Position numbers and translations under genes: made by a program. A model generated the notes under the pieces. The model was not told the origin of the DNA. It did not search any database and saw nothing but the letters and a program-made list of their open reading frames with translations. This document shows positions 54,478 through 63,032 of a stretch of DNA of 64,000 nucleotides, one piece after another. Numbering within the stretch: position 1 is the first letter of the stretch; every line of letters starts with the position of its first letter. Source of the stretch: Meiothermus sp. QL-1 (lineage in GTDB: Bacteria > Deinococcota > Deinococci > Deinococcales > Thermaceae); the NCBI RefSeq assembly GCF_003351145.1, contig NZ_QQSV01000006.1, positions 62,001 through 126,000 on the forward strand. Reading direction: 5' to 3'.

Positions 54478-54483
54478 CATGAT
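54478..54483 (+). promoter_or_regulatory. Possible -10 element of pdxH
   Basis: CATGAT lies 6 nt before the ATG at 54490, the same geometry as other leaderless genes here; it matches consensus less well. Confidence 0.3.
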
Positions 54484-54489
54484 GGAGCT

Positions 54490-55119
54490 ATGTTCCGCGA
54501 GTTGCGCAGCGAGTACACCTACGGCACCCTCTCCGAGGCTGAGGTCGACCCTAGCCCTTTCCGGCAGCTCGAGCGCTGGCTGGCCGAGGCCCTGGCGGCC
54601 GGCCTGTGCGAGCCCCACGGGATGACCCTCTCCACGGTGGGGCCCGGTGGGCGGCCCAGCAGCCGGGTGGTGCTTCTCAGGGAGTTGGACGAGGAGGGCC
54701 TGGTCTTCTACACCAACTACCAAAGCCGCAAGGGGCGGGAGCTCGAGCAGAACCCCTGGGCCTGCCTCAACTTCTGGTGGCCCGCTTTGGAGCGCCAGGT
54801 GCGGGTGGAGGGGAGGGTGGAGCGCATCGAGGCCGAGCGCTCCGACGCGTACTTTGCCCACCGCCCCTACGAGAGCCAGATTGGGGCCTGGGCCAGCCCC
54901 CAGAGCCAGGTTATCGCCAGCCGGGAGGAGCTCGAGGCCCGGCTGGCCGAGTTCAAGGCCCGCTTTCCCCAGCGGGTGCCCCGCCCGCCCCACTGGGGCG
55001 GCTATCGGCTCAGGCCCGACTACTTCGAGTTCTGGCAGGGGCGGCCCAGCCGGCTGCACGACCGCCTGGCCTACCGGCTGGAGGGGCAGGGCTGGCGGCT
55101 GGAGCGGCTGGCCCCCTAG
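54490..55119 (+). CDS. pdxH: Pyridoxamine 5'-phosphate oxidase
   Basis: 209 residues. FMN-binding split-barrel with the family motifs [38 protein letters not shown] (residues about 45-85), [18 protein letters not shown], the [14 protein letters not shown] segment, and the C-terminal [20 protein letters not shown]. It oxidises PNP/PMP to pyridoxal phosphate, the cofactor of threonine aldolase encoded in the same window. Confidence 0.95.
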   Translation: MFRELRSEYTYGTLSEAEVDPSPFRQLERWLAEALAAGLCEPHGMTLSTVGPGGRPSSRVVLLRELDEEGLVFYTNYQSRKGRELEQNPWACLNFWWPALERQVRVEGRVERIEAERSDAYFAHRPYESQIGAWASPQSQVIASREELEARLAEFKARFPQRVPRPPHWGGYRLRPDYFEFWQGRPSRLHDRLAYRLEGQGWRLERLAP

Positions 55120-55766
55120 CCCCGCCGGGCGGCCTCGAGCAAGGTCAGGACCTCCTGGTCGGAGACCTGGGGGAAGTCCTGGTACCAAAGCCCCACCGCC
55201 TGGAAGGGTACCGGTGTCTGTAGGCAGATGACCTCATCGGCCTGGGTGCTCAGCTCGGCGACGGTCTCGGGCGGGGCCACCGGCGCGGCCACCACCAGCC
55301 GGCCTGCCCCCTGGGCCCGGGCCGCGGCCAAAGTGGCCTTCATGGTGGCCCCGGTGGCCAGGCCGTCGTCCACCAGGACGAGGGTCTTTCCCTTTATTTC
55401 AGGGAGCGGCCGGTCGCCCCGGTAAAGCCGCTCGCGCCGCTTTAGCTCCTGCTGCTCGCGGGCCAGGATTTGCTCCAGCTCCGCCTGCGAGACCCCCAGG
55501 CCCTCGAGGATGTGCGGGTTGAGCACCCTGCCTCCCCCAGCCGCGATGGCCCCCAGGGCCAGCTCCTCCTGCCCGGGGGCCCCCAGCTTGCGCACCACCC
55601 AGACCTCCAGCGGGGCCCCAAGCCTTTGCGCGATGGGGTAGGCCACCGGGACTCCCCCTCGAGGTAGGGCAAAGATAAGGGGCGGGGGAGGCTGCCCGTA
55701 CCCCCGCCTCAGGAGCTCTTCCGCCAGCAAAGAGCCCGCGTGCTGGCGGTTTTTGAAGGGCGGCAT
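55116..55766 (-). CDS. Phosphoribosyltransferase-family protein
   Basis: 216 residues. The PRPP-binding motif [18 protein letters not shown] lies near residue 130, preceded by a flexible hood ([38 protein letters not shown]). This is the stand-alone type I phosphoribosyltransferase fold seen in proteins of unclear substrate (xanthine or hypoxanthine-like). GGAGG precedes the ATG at 55766. It is convergent with pdxH (4-bp overlap). Confidence 0.85.
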   Translation of the reverse strand: MPPFKNRQHAGSLLAEELLRRGYGQPPPPLIFALPRGGVPVAYPIAQRLGAPLEVWVVRKLGAPGQEELALGAIAAGGGRVLNPHILEGLGVSQAELEQILAREQQELKRRERLYRGDRPLPEIKGKTLVLVDDGLATGATMKATLAAARAQGAGRLVVAAPVAPPETVAELSTQADEVICLQTPVPFQAVGLWYQDFPQVSDQEVLTLLEAARRG

Positions 55767-55783
55767 GGGGCCTCCTGGACTCC

Positions 55784-56221
55784 TCAGGCCAGGACTCCGT
55801 AGTTGTAGACCTTGTGCTGGGCGTTTTTATCCACCACAGCCCACCACCGATGCGAGGAGAGGGTGGGCATCTGCAGCAAGAAGACCCAGAATTTCTCGGG
55901 GTTCTCGCCCCCGTCGGGCCGGATGGGGCTTTCGGGGGTGATCAGGGTGAGCTGGGAGTCGCCGGCGTTCATGTAGTCCCGCACAGCGTTTTGCAGCTCC
56001 TCGCGGTCGGGCTCTTCCGAGAGGTCGTGGGCCGAAGGGTCGGCCTCGATCAGACCCAGGGGGCTTTGCTCGTCGCTGCTGTCTTCAATGAAGCTACGGA
56101 TGGCCGCTTCCAGGGCTTCGAGAAAGCCTTCTTCGTCGGCAATAGGCTGAGGTACCTCCACGCAAAGGTCGGGCACCTCGAGGGCCTTCAGAAGGGATTC
56201 GATGCGCTGCTGCAAGGCCAT
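55784..56221 (-). CDS. Conserved hypothetical protein (145 aa)
   Basis: An acidic cytosolic protein: an amphipathic N-terminal helix region ([19 protein letters not shown]), an acidic middle ([32 protein letters not shown]), and a beta-rich C-terminal third ([34 protein letters not shown]). The composition is that of a real protein, but no family or function is recognisable. It lies between the phosphoribosyltransferase and pyrophosphatase genes on the same strand. Confidence 0.65.
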   Translation of the reverse strand: MALQQRIESLLKALEVPDLCVEVPQPIADEEGFLEALEAAIRSFIEDSSDEQSPLGLIEADPSAHDLSEEPDREELQNAVRDYMNAGDSQLTLITPESPIRPDGGENPEKFWVFLLQMPTLSSHRWWAVVDKNAQHKVYNYGVLA

Positions 56222-56263
56222 AGGTAGCTCGCTCGATTACATAACCACAAGTGCCCTGCCCGG

Positions 56264-56803
56264 TCAAGTTTGGTGGGCCTGCCTGTAGCGCGCGATGCAG
56301 GCCTCTACCTCGGCCAAAGCTGCGGCCCGGTCCTTCCAGCCTGAGACCTTGACCCACTTGCCCTTGTGGGCCTCCAGGGCCTTGTAGGTCTCGAAGAAGT
56401 TCTGAATCTCCTGCTTCAGCCCTACGGGCACGTCGGCCAGGTCCTGCACGAAGTCCCAGCGGGGGTCCTCTGCCACCACCGCGATGACCTTGGCATCGCC
56501 CCCCTTTTCGTCCTGCATGTCCACCATCCCCACGATACGCGCCTCCACCACCACCCCGGGCAGCAGGGGGTAGGTGGAGAGAATGATTCCGTCCAGGGGA
56601 TCGCCGTCCTCGGCCAGGGTGGAGGGGATGAAGCCGTAGTCGCCGGGGTAGAACTGGGCGGTGGGGAGCACCCGGTCGAGCTTGACCGCTTCCAGCTCGG
56701 GGTCGTACTCGTACTTGTTCGAGGAGCCCCGGGGCACCTCGATGACCATGTGCACGACGGCAGGGGCTTTTTTCCCGACGGGTAGATTCTTGAGGTTCGC
56801 CAT
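56264..56803 (-). CDS. ppa: Inorganic pyrophosphatase (family I)
   Basis: 179 residues. Family I signature: EVPRGSSNKYEYD near residue 24, YPGDYGFIPST near 52, and the metal-binding DGDPLDGIIL near 66, followed by DEKGGDAKVIAV. It hydrolyses PPi to drive biosynthesis. GGGAG precedes the ATG, with a TGTAAAAAT stretch that may be the -10. Confidence 0.97.
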   Translation of the reverse strand: MANLKNLPVGKKAPAVVHMVIEVPRGSSNKYEYDPELEAVKLDRVLPTAQFYPGDYGFIPSTLAEDGDPLDGIILSTYPLLPGVVVEARIVGMVDMQDEKGGDAKVIAVVAEDPRWDFVQDLADVPVGLKQEIQNFFETYKALEAHKGKWVKVSGWKDRAAALAEVEACIARYRQAHQT

Positions 56804-56860
56804 AACGCTCCCATTTTTACACCCGCAGGGCTAAAGGGGTAGATTTTATCCCGGCTGTGC

Positions 56861-56866
56861 TAAGCT
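56861..56866 (+). promoter_or_regulatory. -10 element, leaderless promoter of the barrel-LolA operon
   Basis: TAAGCT, preceded by TGC (extended -10), ends 7 nt before the ATG at 56874. Confidence 0.45.
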
Positions 56867-56873
56867 CGGGGCG

Positions 56874-57677
56874 ATGCGCGCCTTGGTGCGGCGAGCTTTT
56901 CCTCTTCTGCTTGCCCTTGTTCCCGCCGTGGCCCAGTCGCTCGAGCTGGGCCTTTACGGTGGGCGTCGTCCGACCCTCACCCTGGAGCTGCGAAGCCCCG
57001 AGGGGTGGTTCCGCCTCCAGCAGGGGGCGCTGGGCCTGGGCTGGGCGGGCGCGGTGGAGTTTGGCCCCCTGGGGCGTCTAGGCTACGGCCTGGGGATGGG
57101 GCTGGGGGCAGCGGGCTGGGGGGTGGAGGGCCGCGCTGCGGGGAGCCTGGGGCCCTGGGCGGCCTCTTTGGAGGGGCGCTACAGCACCGTTCCCGGTGCC
57201 CATCTGTGGGTAGGGGAAACGCGCGAGGATGGGCTTGGGCTGCGACTTTCTGGCCGCTACCGCCTGGACGCCCAAAGGACTTTAGGGCTTCTTCTGGGCT
57301 TCCAGAGCCCTCAGGCAGGCCCTGCCCACGGCGGGGGCGAACTCAGCTACAGCCTGCGCCAGGCCCAGACCCACACCCTCGGGCTTGGGGTGGAGGACTC
57401 GCGGGTCTACGCTCTTTGGGGCTGGCGGGGGGAGCTGGACGAGGCCGGGACGCTGCTCGAGGTCGCCCTGCGGGCCGGGCAGCACAACCGGCTGGATGCC
57501 AGCCTGGCAGCACCCCTGGACGAGGCGCTCAATCTTCTTAAGCTGGGCCTAACCCTGGCCTACCCCCTGGCGTTTAGCCTGAGGGTGGAGGCGTACGGCC
57601 TCCGCGCCAATGTGGCCTACGATGGGGAATTTTCCCTGTGGTTGCGCTACACCGTGAGCCTGGGAGGCGGTGAATGA
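56874..57677 (+). CDS. Predicted outer-membrane beta-barrel protein
   Basis: 267 residues. Signal peptide MRALVRRAFPLLLALVPAVAQ, then a Gly/Leu-rich body with regularly alternating strands (LELGLYGGRRPTLTLEL, GRLGYGLGMGLGAAGW, LRLSGRYRLDAQRTLGLLL, GGGELSYSLRQAQTHTLGLG) and a C-terminal strand FSLWLRYTVSLGGGE. The repeated short strands are characteristic of a barrel; no named family was recognised. It overlaps the LolA-like gene by 4 nt, suggesting a shared envelope role. Confidence 0.7.
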   Translation: MRALVRRAFPLLLALVPAVAQSLELGLYGGRRPTLTLELRSPEGWFRLQQGALGLGWAGAVEFGPLGRLGYGLGMGLGAAGWGVEGRAAGSLGPWAASLEGRYSTVPGAHLWVGETREDGLGLRLSGRYRLDAQRTLGLLLGFQSPQAGPAHGGGELSYSLRQAQTHTLGLGVEDSRVYALWGWRGELDEAGTLLEVALRAGQHNRLDASLAAPLDEALNLLKLGLTLAYPLAFSLRVEAYGLRANVAYDGEFSLWLRYTVSLGGGE

Positions 57678-58321
57678 GGAAATTTCTGCTCTACCTTTTC
57701 TTCGGTCTGGCCTTGGCCCAGACCGCGACCGAGATTGCCCGCCAGGTGCAGGCCAGCCTCGAGCGCTCGCCCTGGGAGGCCGTTTTGAGCGGTCGGGTGC
57801 AGCTTCCCGACGGCAGCAGCCAGGAGGCGGAATTCCGCCTTATGGTCATACCGGGCAAGGAGGCCCTGGCCCGGGTGGAGTTCAGCAAGCCCGCGGCCCT
57901 CGAGGGGAACTTTGTGGTTATCTCGGATAAGGAGGTCTGGAACTACCTCTTTCTCACCAATCAGCTCATCATCCAGCCTCGAGCCAGGGCCCGGGTGGAG
58001 GGCCTGGGGGTCGACCTGACCCAGCTGGGCGACCTCGCCGGTCTTACCGAAAAGCTCAACCTGCGCCTGCTCGGGGAGCAGAACACCCCCGCCGGTGCGG
58101 CCTGGCGTCTGGCCGGCACCCCCAAGGACGCTGCGCTGGGCTTTGCCAGCGTGGAAATGCTGGTGCTGAAGGCTGACCTCCGCCCCCTGTCCATCACCCT
58201 GCGCGACAGCAGCAACAAAGTGCTGGCCGACCTCAGCTTTAGCAGCTTCCGCCGCGCCAACCTGACCCCCCAGACCCTGCGCAAGCGCCCCGCCGACGCC
58301 GAGGTCTTGCGGCGCAACTGA
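57674..58321 (+). CDS. LolA-like periplasmic outer-membrane lipoprotein carrier
   Basis: 215 residues. Signal peptide MRKFLLYLFFGLALAQ, then a LolA/LolB-like fold: TEIARQVQASLERSPWEAVLSGRV, the DKEVWNYLFLTNQLIIQP segment near residue 92, and RPLSITLRDSSNKVLADLSFSSF near the end. Proteins of this type (outer-membrane lipoprotein-sorting family) carry lipids or lipoproteins across the periplasm. ATGA overlap with the barrel gene upstream. Confidence 0.8.
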   Translation: MRKFLLYLFFGLALAQTATEIARQVQASLERSPWEAVLSGRVQLPDGSSQEAEFRLMVIPGKEALARVEFSKPAALEGNFVVISDKEVWNYLFLTNQLIIQPRARARVEGLGVDLTQLGDLAGLTEKLNLRLLGEQNTPAGAAWRLAGTPKDAALGFASVEMLVLKADLRPLSITLRDSSNKVLADLSFSSFRRANLTPQTLRKRPADAEVLRRN

Positions 58322-58446
58322 GCCAATCCGCGTATTTTGAACCATCCGACCTCAGGAACCTCTGGGCGGCGGGGTTGAGCGCGCTCTTGTTTGGGTCGCT
58401 GAACCGGAAGGGGTGCTTTAGGAGCACTTTAGCCCGTTTCCTGGGT

Positions 58447-59115
58447 TTATTGGGGGGCAGTGGGGCCGTAGCTTTGCAGCCAGTCCCACAGGCGCTCATC
58501 GGTAAAGTCGGCGATGCACAAAAAAGCCCCGGCCTGCTCCAGGGCCTCGGGGCGGTGTCCGGTGGTAAGGGCCACGGTGCGGATGCCGGCCCCCACGGCA
58601 GAGCGCACGCCCGAGGGGGAGTCCTCGAAGGCCAAAACCGCCTCGGGGCCCAGGCCTAGCCGCTCGAGCGCTGTGCGGTAGGGCAGCGGGTCGGGCTTGC
58701 CGGCAGGGAGTTCCTCCGACAAAACCACGCAGTCGAAGCTGAGCTCGAGCTGCTCTAGGAGGTGGGCCGCATTTTCCCTGGGGGCGTTGCTCACCAGTGC
58801 CCGCCGCAGCCCCCGAGCCTCGGCCCAGCGCCAGAGCCGCTGCAGGCCGGGCAGGGGCGTGATGCCTTTGGCCAGGGCGCGGAAGCGGGCTTCTTTTTGG
58901 GCGATGAAGGCCGCCCGCTCGGCTTCGGATAGCCAGGGCAGCACCCGCCGCACAATCTCGGGGTTCTGGCCCCCGCTGATCTGGGTCTGGTAGTAGTGGT
59001 GGTCGGCCTGGATGCCGTAGCGAGCCAGGCCCTCGAGCCAGGCTTGCTCGTGTAGCCGGTCGGTATCGGCCAGGGTGCCGTCCAGGTCAAAGAACAGGGC
59101 TCTTAGCTTCGCCAT
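58447..59115 (-). CDS. HAD-superfamily phosphatase/phosphomutase (subfamily IA)
   Basis: 222 residues. Motif I FFDLDGTLADTD (nucleophile and acid Asp), helical cap with LHEQAWLEGLARYGI, motif II VSNAPRENAA, Lys in AGKPDPLPYRTALERLG, and motif IV FEDSPSGVRSAVGAG. It looks like a beta-phosphoglucomutase or phosphoglycolate phosphatase relative; the substrate cannot be fixed. It overlaps the start of the upstream MFS gene's 3' end by 29 bp and is probably co-transcribed with it. Confidence 0.88.
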   Translation of the reverse strand: MAKLRALFFDLDGTLADTDRLHEQAWLEGLARYGIQADHHYYQTQISGGQNPEIVRRVLPWLSEAERAAFIAQKEARFRALAKGITPLPGLQRLWRWAEARGLRRALVSNAPRENAAHLLEQLELSFDCVVLSEELPAGKPDPLPYRTALERLGLGPEAVLAFEDSPSGVRSAVGAGIRTVALTTGHRPEALEQAGAFLCIADFTDERLWDWLQSYGPTAPQ

Positions 59116-60181
59116 TGCGCCTCAGAAGATGGGTGGACAGGGCCATTGTGCTCACAACCCCCAGCAACCCCCAGGCCAGGGCCTCCTGGGGCAGGGTAGC
59201 AAAGGCCGCGGGCACCAGATTACCCCCCACCGCCCCGGCGTAGAAGAGATAGGCGGCGGCCCTGTAGCCCACGAACACCCGGGCAAAGCCGTAGAGGGTG
59301 GGAAAGGTGGGGGCCACCAGGAAGCCCAGCAGGGGAAAGAGCCAGGCCAAAGGGGGAATAAAGTAGCAAAAAACCGCTCCCAGCGCCAGCAAGTGGAGCC
59401 AAAAGAGCCGCTCTAGGGGTTGCCGGGCCACAAAGGCCGCCAGCCCAAAGCGTCCTAGGGTGAAGGCTACCCAGAAGAGGGAGAGCAGGAGCCCCACCAG
59501 CCAGTCTGGGTAGCCTAGGCGGAGCAGATAGAGGCTTGAGTAGCTAGAAAGCACCAGCTCCACCGCCACATAGGCCACTACCGCCAACAGGATGTAGGGC
59601 AGCAGCCGTGGGCGGGGGCCCGCCGAGCTGGCCTTCTCGTTCTGGGGAGGTGGGGCCTGGCGGAGCAGGAAGGCGGTGACCAAAGCCACCAGGGCCAGCA
59701 GGCCGTACCCCAGGCGCCAGGGCAGCCACAGAAGAAGCAGGGGGGCCAGAACCGCTCCGAGGCCGAAAGCGGCGTTAACCCGCCCCAGCACCACCATTGG
59801 CCTGTTGGGGAAAAGCTCCACCGGCAGGGCGTTGCAGTGGAAATTGACCACCGCCACCCCCAGCCCCAGGAAAAACGCAGCGCCGTAGAGCCCCCAGGCC
59901 CCGGGGGCCAAAGCGATGAGGCCCAGCGCTAGCCCCTCGGTCAGGAGGGCCAGCGGGAGCCAGGGGTGGCGGCGCCGCAGCCGGCTTCCTAAGTAAATGC
60001 CGAGAAGGGCTCCTAGAAAAAGCAGGTTGAAGTACCAGGCTATCTCGCTTTGGATGCTGAACTCGTCCTGCCATCGGGGGATGGCCGCTCCCGGAGAAGC
60101 CCCGATGGCCCCGGTCATGAAGAGGCCCAGGGCGCTGCCCAGGGTAAGCCGTATGCGTAGGGAAGGGGAAGCCGACTCCAA
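59087..60181 (-). CDS. MFS transporter
   Basis: About 364 residues with ten to twelve hydrophobic helices (GLFMTGAIGASPGAAIPRW, NLLFLGALLGIYLGSRLRRRHP, LVALVTAFLL, ILLAVVAYVAVELVLSSYSS). The R-R-R-H-P stretch after the second helix resembles the MFS loop 2-3. The open frame starts at 60301, but that part is GC-rich filler. I propose the TTG at 60181 with AGGGG upstream; a -10 TATACT lies at 60223-60218. Substrate unknown. Confidence 0.72.
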   Translation of the reverse strand: MESASPSLRIRLTLGSALGLFMTGAIGASPGAAIPRWQDEFSIQSEIAWYFNLLFLGALLGIYLGSRLRRRHPWLPLALLTEGLALGLIALAPGAWGLYGAAFFLGLGVAVVNFHCNALPVELFPNRPMVVLGRVNAAFGLGAVLAPLLLLWLPWRLGYGLLALVALVTAFLLRQAPPPQNEKASSAGPRPRLLPYILLAVVAYVAVELVLSSYSSLYLLRLGYPDWLVGLLLSLFWVAFTLGRFGLAAFVARQPLERLFWLHLLALGAVFCYFIPPLAWLFPLLGFLVAPTFPTLYGFARVFVGYRAAAYLFYAGAVGGNLVPAAFATLPQEALAWGLLGVVSTMALSTHLLRRNGEAKSPVL

Positions 60182-60217
60182 GGGGACCCCTGCTCTGGCC
60201 CAACCTGGGCCGGGCCG

Positions 60218-60223
60218 AGTATA
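60218..60223 (-). promoter_or_regulatory. -10 element of the MFS-HAD unit
   Basis: TATACT on the minus strand about 37 nt upstream of the proposed TTG at 60181; no convincing -35. Confidence 0.35.
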
Positions 60224-60289
60224 ACTGGCCCGGGGCGGGGAAAAGGTGAGGCCCTGCAAGTAAAAAACCCCGGCTCGGCCGGGTACTCG

Positions 60290-60364
60290 TGGTGACCCCA
60301 AGGGGATTCGAACCCCTGCCGCCGCCTTGAAAGGGCGGTGACCTAACCGCTAGTCGATGGGGCC
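60290..60364 (-). tRNA. trnE: tRNA-Glu (anticodon UUC)
   Basis: Minus strand: acceptor GGCCCCA/TGGGGTC, anticodon stem CCGCC/GGCGG with loop CTTTCAA, T-loop GTTCGAATC, encoded CCA at 60292-60290. Confidence 0.97.
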
Positions 60365-60374
60365 AGGTTGTTTT

Positions 60375-60430
60375 TTATCTTGAACCCGCCAGGTGCGGGC
60401 CTGGCCCCACCGCGCTGCGGTTCAAGATAA
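60375..60430. repeat. 12-bp perfect inverted repeat between tRNA-Gln and tRNA-Glu
   Basis: TTATCTTGAACC (60375-60386) and GGTTCAAGATAA (60419-60430) would close a hairpin of 56 nt with an inner CCAGG/CCTGG stem. It fills almost the whole spacer of the tRNA pair. On the minus strand no U-run follows, so it is not a standard terminator; on the plus strand it is preceded, not followed, by T6. Confidence 0.7.
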
Positions 60431-60434
60431 GTTT

Positions 60435-60508
60435 TGGCTGGGGCACGTGGATTCGAACCACGATTGACGGAGCCAGAATCCGTAGTCCTACCGTTAGACG
60501 ATGCCCCA
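60435..60508 (-). tRNA. trnQ: tRNA-Gln (anticodon CUG)
   Basis: Minus strand: acceptor TGGGGCA/TGCCCCA, anticodon stem ACGGA/TCCGT with loop TTCTGGC, T-loop GTTCGAATC, encoded CCA at 60437-60435. Confidence 0.96.
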
Positions 60509-60578
60509 ACGGGTGGCGCCTGTTACCCCAGGCATTGGGTATGGTACAAGATGACCCGAGATTTGGCAAGAGCTCCTC

Positions 60579-60584
60579 TATAAT
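60579..60584 (+). promoter_or_regulatory. -10 element upstream of the 206-aa gene
   Basis: Perfect consensus TATAAT, about 38 nt before the TTG at 60623; TTGGCA at 60563 is only 10 bp away, so no proper -35 is seen. Confidence 0.45.
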
Positions 60585-60622
60585 CTGCACCAACCGGGGC
60601 CTCTCCCGGGTTGGGAGGACGA

Positions 60623-61243
60623 TTGAGCGATATAGAACGACGGATTCTAGAGGGCTTGGAACAGGTTGTCTCGCCTCTAGCAGCCCGCAGCCTGCTCCGG
60701 CGAGCCCTGGGGCCACGGGGGCCAGAGCGTCTGGGACCGGAGGGATGGGCCAAGCTGATAGAAGGCCCCCTGCAGCAGGAGCTTGCCAATGTTCTTCCAG
60801 GCAACGCCTTGCCCCCCGAGCTACGCCGGTTGGTGCGGGAGCTGCGCGCAGGAGCTGTGAGCCGGCCGGCTTTTCCTACCCTCGAGGCCACCGACCTAAC
60901 CGAGTACGTGGACCTAAGGAGCGAGGAGGACTGCCGTGCGCTGGTACAGGACCTGGCCCGGGGCGAGGGGGTCTTGGCTGTGGTTCTAGACTCGGCCTAC
61001 GGGCAGGAGTGCCGCCTGGGCAGTTTCAACACCGGCCTGGTGGCGATGCTCGGAACCGTTCATCGGCTGCTTGCGCGCAAAGGGGATTACCGGGTGTTTT
61101 ACACTGTTTTCAGGGAGGCCCAGCTGGTGCTGCGCTCCTTGCACCACGGCTACTTGGCGGTGCTCACCCGAAGCGAAGCCAATTTGGGGCAGCTGCTCTT
61201 CCGCATGGACAAGATTGAGGCGCTCCAGGCAGGCGTCGAGTAG
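60623..61243 (+). CDS. Uncharacterised cytosolic protein (206 aa), possibly roadblock-like
   Basis: TTG start preceded by GGGAGG. The N-terminal 90 residues are helical (SDIERRILEGLEQVV, PPELRRLVRELRAG). The C-terminal half alternates strand and helix (GVLAVVLDSAYGQECRLG, NTGLVAMLGTVHRLLARKG, FREAQLVLRSLHHGYLAVLTRS), faintly like a roadblock/LC7 fold. No family assignment is secure. It lies 9 bp before the 584-aa membrane protein gene and is surely co-transcribed with it. Confidence 0.6.
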   Translation: MSDIERRILEGLEQVVSPLAARSLLRRALGPRGPERLGPEGWAKLIEGPLQQELANVLPGNALPPELRRLVRELRAGAVSRPAFPTLEATDLTEYVDLRSEEDCRALVQDLARGEGVLAVVLDSAYGQECRLGSFNTGLVAMLGTVHRLLARKGDYRVFYTVFREAQLVLRSLHHGYLAVLTRSEANLGQLLFRMDKIEALQAGVE

Positions 61244-61252
61244 GAGGTAAGG

Positions 61253-63007
61253 ATGAAGCGTTGGTTCGCCTTGTTCGCACTGTTCAGTACGGCCTGGGCC
61301 GCACCGGCCCTCACCCTCTACGACCAGCTTGCCCCCACGCTGGACCAGGTGCGCGCCTTGCAGAGCAGCAACCCGGCGCGGGCCCTGGAGCTTTTGGGCA
61401 AGGCCGAGGACGATTTCCGCAAGGGCGCGGGCGACCTCACCCCGGTGCTGCGCGAAGGTGTGCTCCAGTCGCTGGCCGATGCTCGCCAGTCCCTGGCCCG
61501 CCGGAGCAGCGCCGATCTGGAGGCCCGCGTCCAGATCATAAAGGCCATCCTGGGCAAGGCCCTTTACGACGAGTACTTCAAGGCCCTGGCCGAGGGGCGC
61601 GGAGCGGATGCCGGCCGCCTTTTGCCCAGGGTTTTGGCGGCCAGCGGGCTACCCAGCGGCCTGCAAGCCCAGGTGGAGCCTCTGGTCGCGGCCAACAACC
61701 TGGAGGGGTTGCGCCGGCTTTTTGAGCGCACCTACGCCCAGGGCATCGCCAACGCCTTGCAGCGGGCCCTGGAGCAGACCAGCGCGGTCCGGGCCTACCT
61801 CGAGGCCACCCGGGCTTATGCGCTGTACCTGGTGATTCAGGACTCCCCTCGGGCCCAGGGCCTTAGCGCCAGGGGCTTTGTGGATGCTTTGGGCAAGCTC
61901 TCCAGTGGAAACCTGGCGGGTTTCAAAAGCGACGCCCAGGGGCTACTGGCCCAGGCCCAAAACTTCCTCCGGGCGGCCTCGAGCCCCCAGTCCCAGCGAC
62001 GAAGCACCCCCTCGCCTGCTGCCCAGACCCCCCCTGCCCCAGGGGGGGTTCGTCTCGCGGTACCGCCCGCTCCGCGGGAGCCCGTTGCCGTCCAGGCCGT
62101 CGGCGCTTCGGTACCCACCGACAACTACCAGCGCCTGCTGGCCGACCTGCGCTTTCTCATTCGGGACCCGCGCCAGGCCGAACGGGTGGCCGACAGTCTT
62201 TCCGGCGCAGGTATTTACAGTGTGGATGACTGGAAGCGGGCTTTGTTGGAGTTGCGCGGCCGCCTGCTAGAGGCTCAGGCCCAGGCCCAGGCTGGCCAGG
62301 GTGATGCTGCTCGCCGTACGCTGGCCCAGGTAAGCACCCGCTACCGGCTGGCCGTTGAGCCCCTGGTGGAGGCCCTGCGGCCCGAGCTGGCGCAGCGCAC
62401 CCGCCAGCTGTTGGCCCTGGCCGAAAACGCGGTGGGTCTGCGCACCAGCGATTTTGCGGTGCTCTCGGGGGAGCTTTTGGAGAACGCTTTGGTGGTGGAG
62501 GGCAGGAGCCTGGGGGCCTTCCACGCCCTGCAGGTCTGGGTCCTCCAGACCATTTTGGGTATTCCCCGGGCCTTCCTGTTCATTCTGGCGGGTCTGCTGG
62601 CCTTCTTCCCGCTCTACCTCCTCAGGCTCACCTTCGGTGGGCGCAATGTGTACTGGCGCTATCTGGGGCTGGCCTTTTTGTTCCTGCTCCTGCCCGCGAT
62701 GATGGAAGGCCTTTCCTACGTGGGCTCTATTCTCTCCGACGAGCGCTACGGCGGGCTGGGTTTCTTAGGCGGTCTGACCCATCTTTCGGTGCAGCAAAAC
62801 CTGCTGGCCCAGCTCTTCTGGGGGTTGACGGTTTTTCTGGTCATCATCTTCGCCACCGTTGGCCTGCGGGGGATTGCCGCCCAGTTTGGCCTGTTGCAGA
62901 ACCAGCGCACCCCCGTGCGGCGGGCCCGGACTACCCTGCAGCAGGCTACCCGGCCCCATCCGGGTCTTACCAGCGAGACCATCGTGGAGTGGGACGAAGA
63001 GTTTTGA
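61253..63007 (+). CDS. Uncharacterised exported membrane protein (584 aa)
   Basis: Signal peptide MKRWFALFALFSTAWAAPA with AAGGAGGTAAGG... ribosome site (GAGGTAAGG) before the ATG. Residues 20-245 are an Ala/Leu-rich helical periplasmic region with repeated tetratricopeptide-like helices (ARALELLGKAEDDFRKGAG, SLADARQSLARRS). A Pro-rich linker (about 248-285) and a second helical region (about 290-420) follow. Four membrane helices lie at about 430-550 (FLFILAGLLAFFPLYLLRL, LGLAFLFLLLPAMMEGL, LFWGLTVFLVIIFATVG), and a short basic tail ends in ETIVEWDEEF. No function recognised; a periplasmic scaffold or motility/envelope component is possible. Confidence 0.75.
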   Translation: MKRWFALFALFSTAWAAPALTLYDQLAPTLDQVRALQSSNPARALELLGKAEDDFRKGAGDLTPVLREGVLQSLADARQSLARRSSADLEARVQIIKAILGKALYDEYFKALAEGRGADAGRLLPRVLAASGLPSGLQAQVEPLVAANNLEGLRRLFERTYAQGIANALQRALEQTSAVRAYLEATRAYALYLVIQDSPRAQGLSARGFVDALGKLSSGNLAGFKSDAQGLLAQAQNFLRAASSPQSQRRSTPSPAAQTPPAPGGVRLAVPPAPREPVAVQAVGASVPTDNYQRLLADLRFLIRDPRQAERVADSLSGAGIYSVDDWKRALLELRGRLLEAQAQAQAGQGDAARRTLAQVSTRYRLAVEPLVEALRPELAQRTRQLLALAENAVGLRTSDFAVLSGELLENALVVEGRSLGAFHALQVWVLQTILGIPRAFLFILAGLLAFFPLYLLRLTFGGRNVYWRYLGLAFLFLLLPAMMEGLSYVGSILSDERYGGLGFLGGLTHLSVQQNLLAQLFWGLTVFLVIIFATVGLRGIAAQFGLLQNQRTPVRRARTTLQQATRPHPGLTSETIVEWDEEF

Positions 63008-63032
63008 GGTTTTGTAAGATACCCGTAGGATT

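Noticed and set aside
60375-60430. Inverted repeat between tRNAs as a rho-independent terminator
   Set aside because: The T-run lies on the wrong side for both directions of reading.
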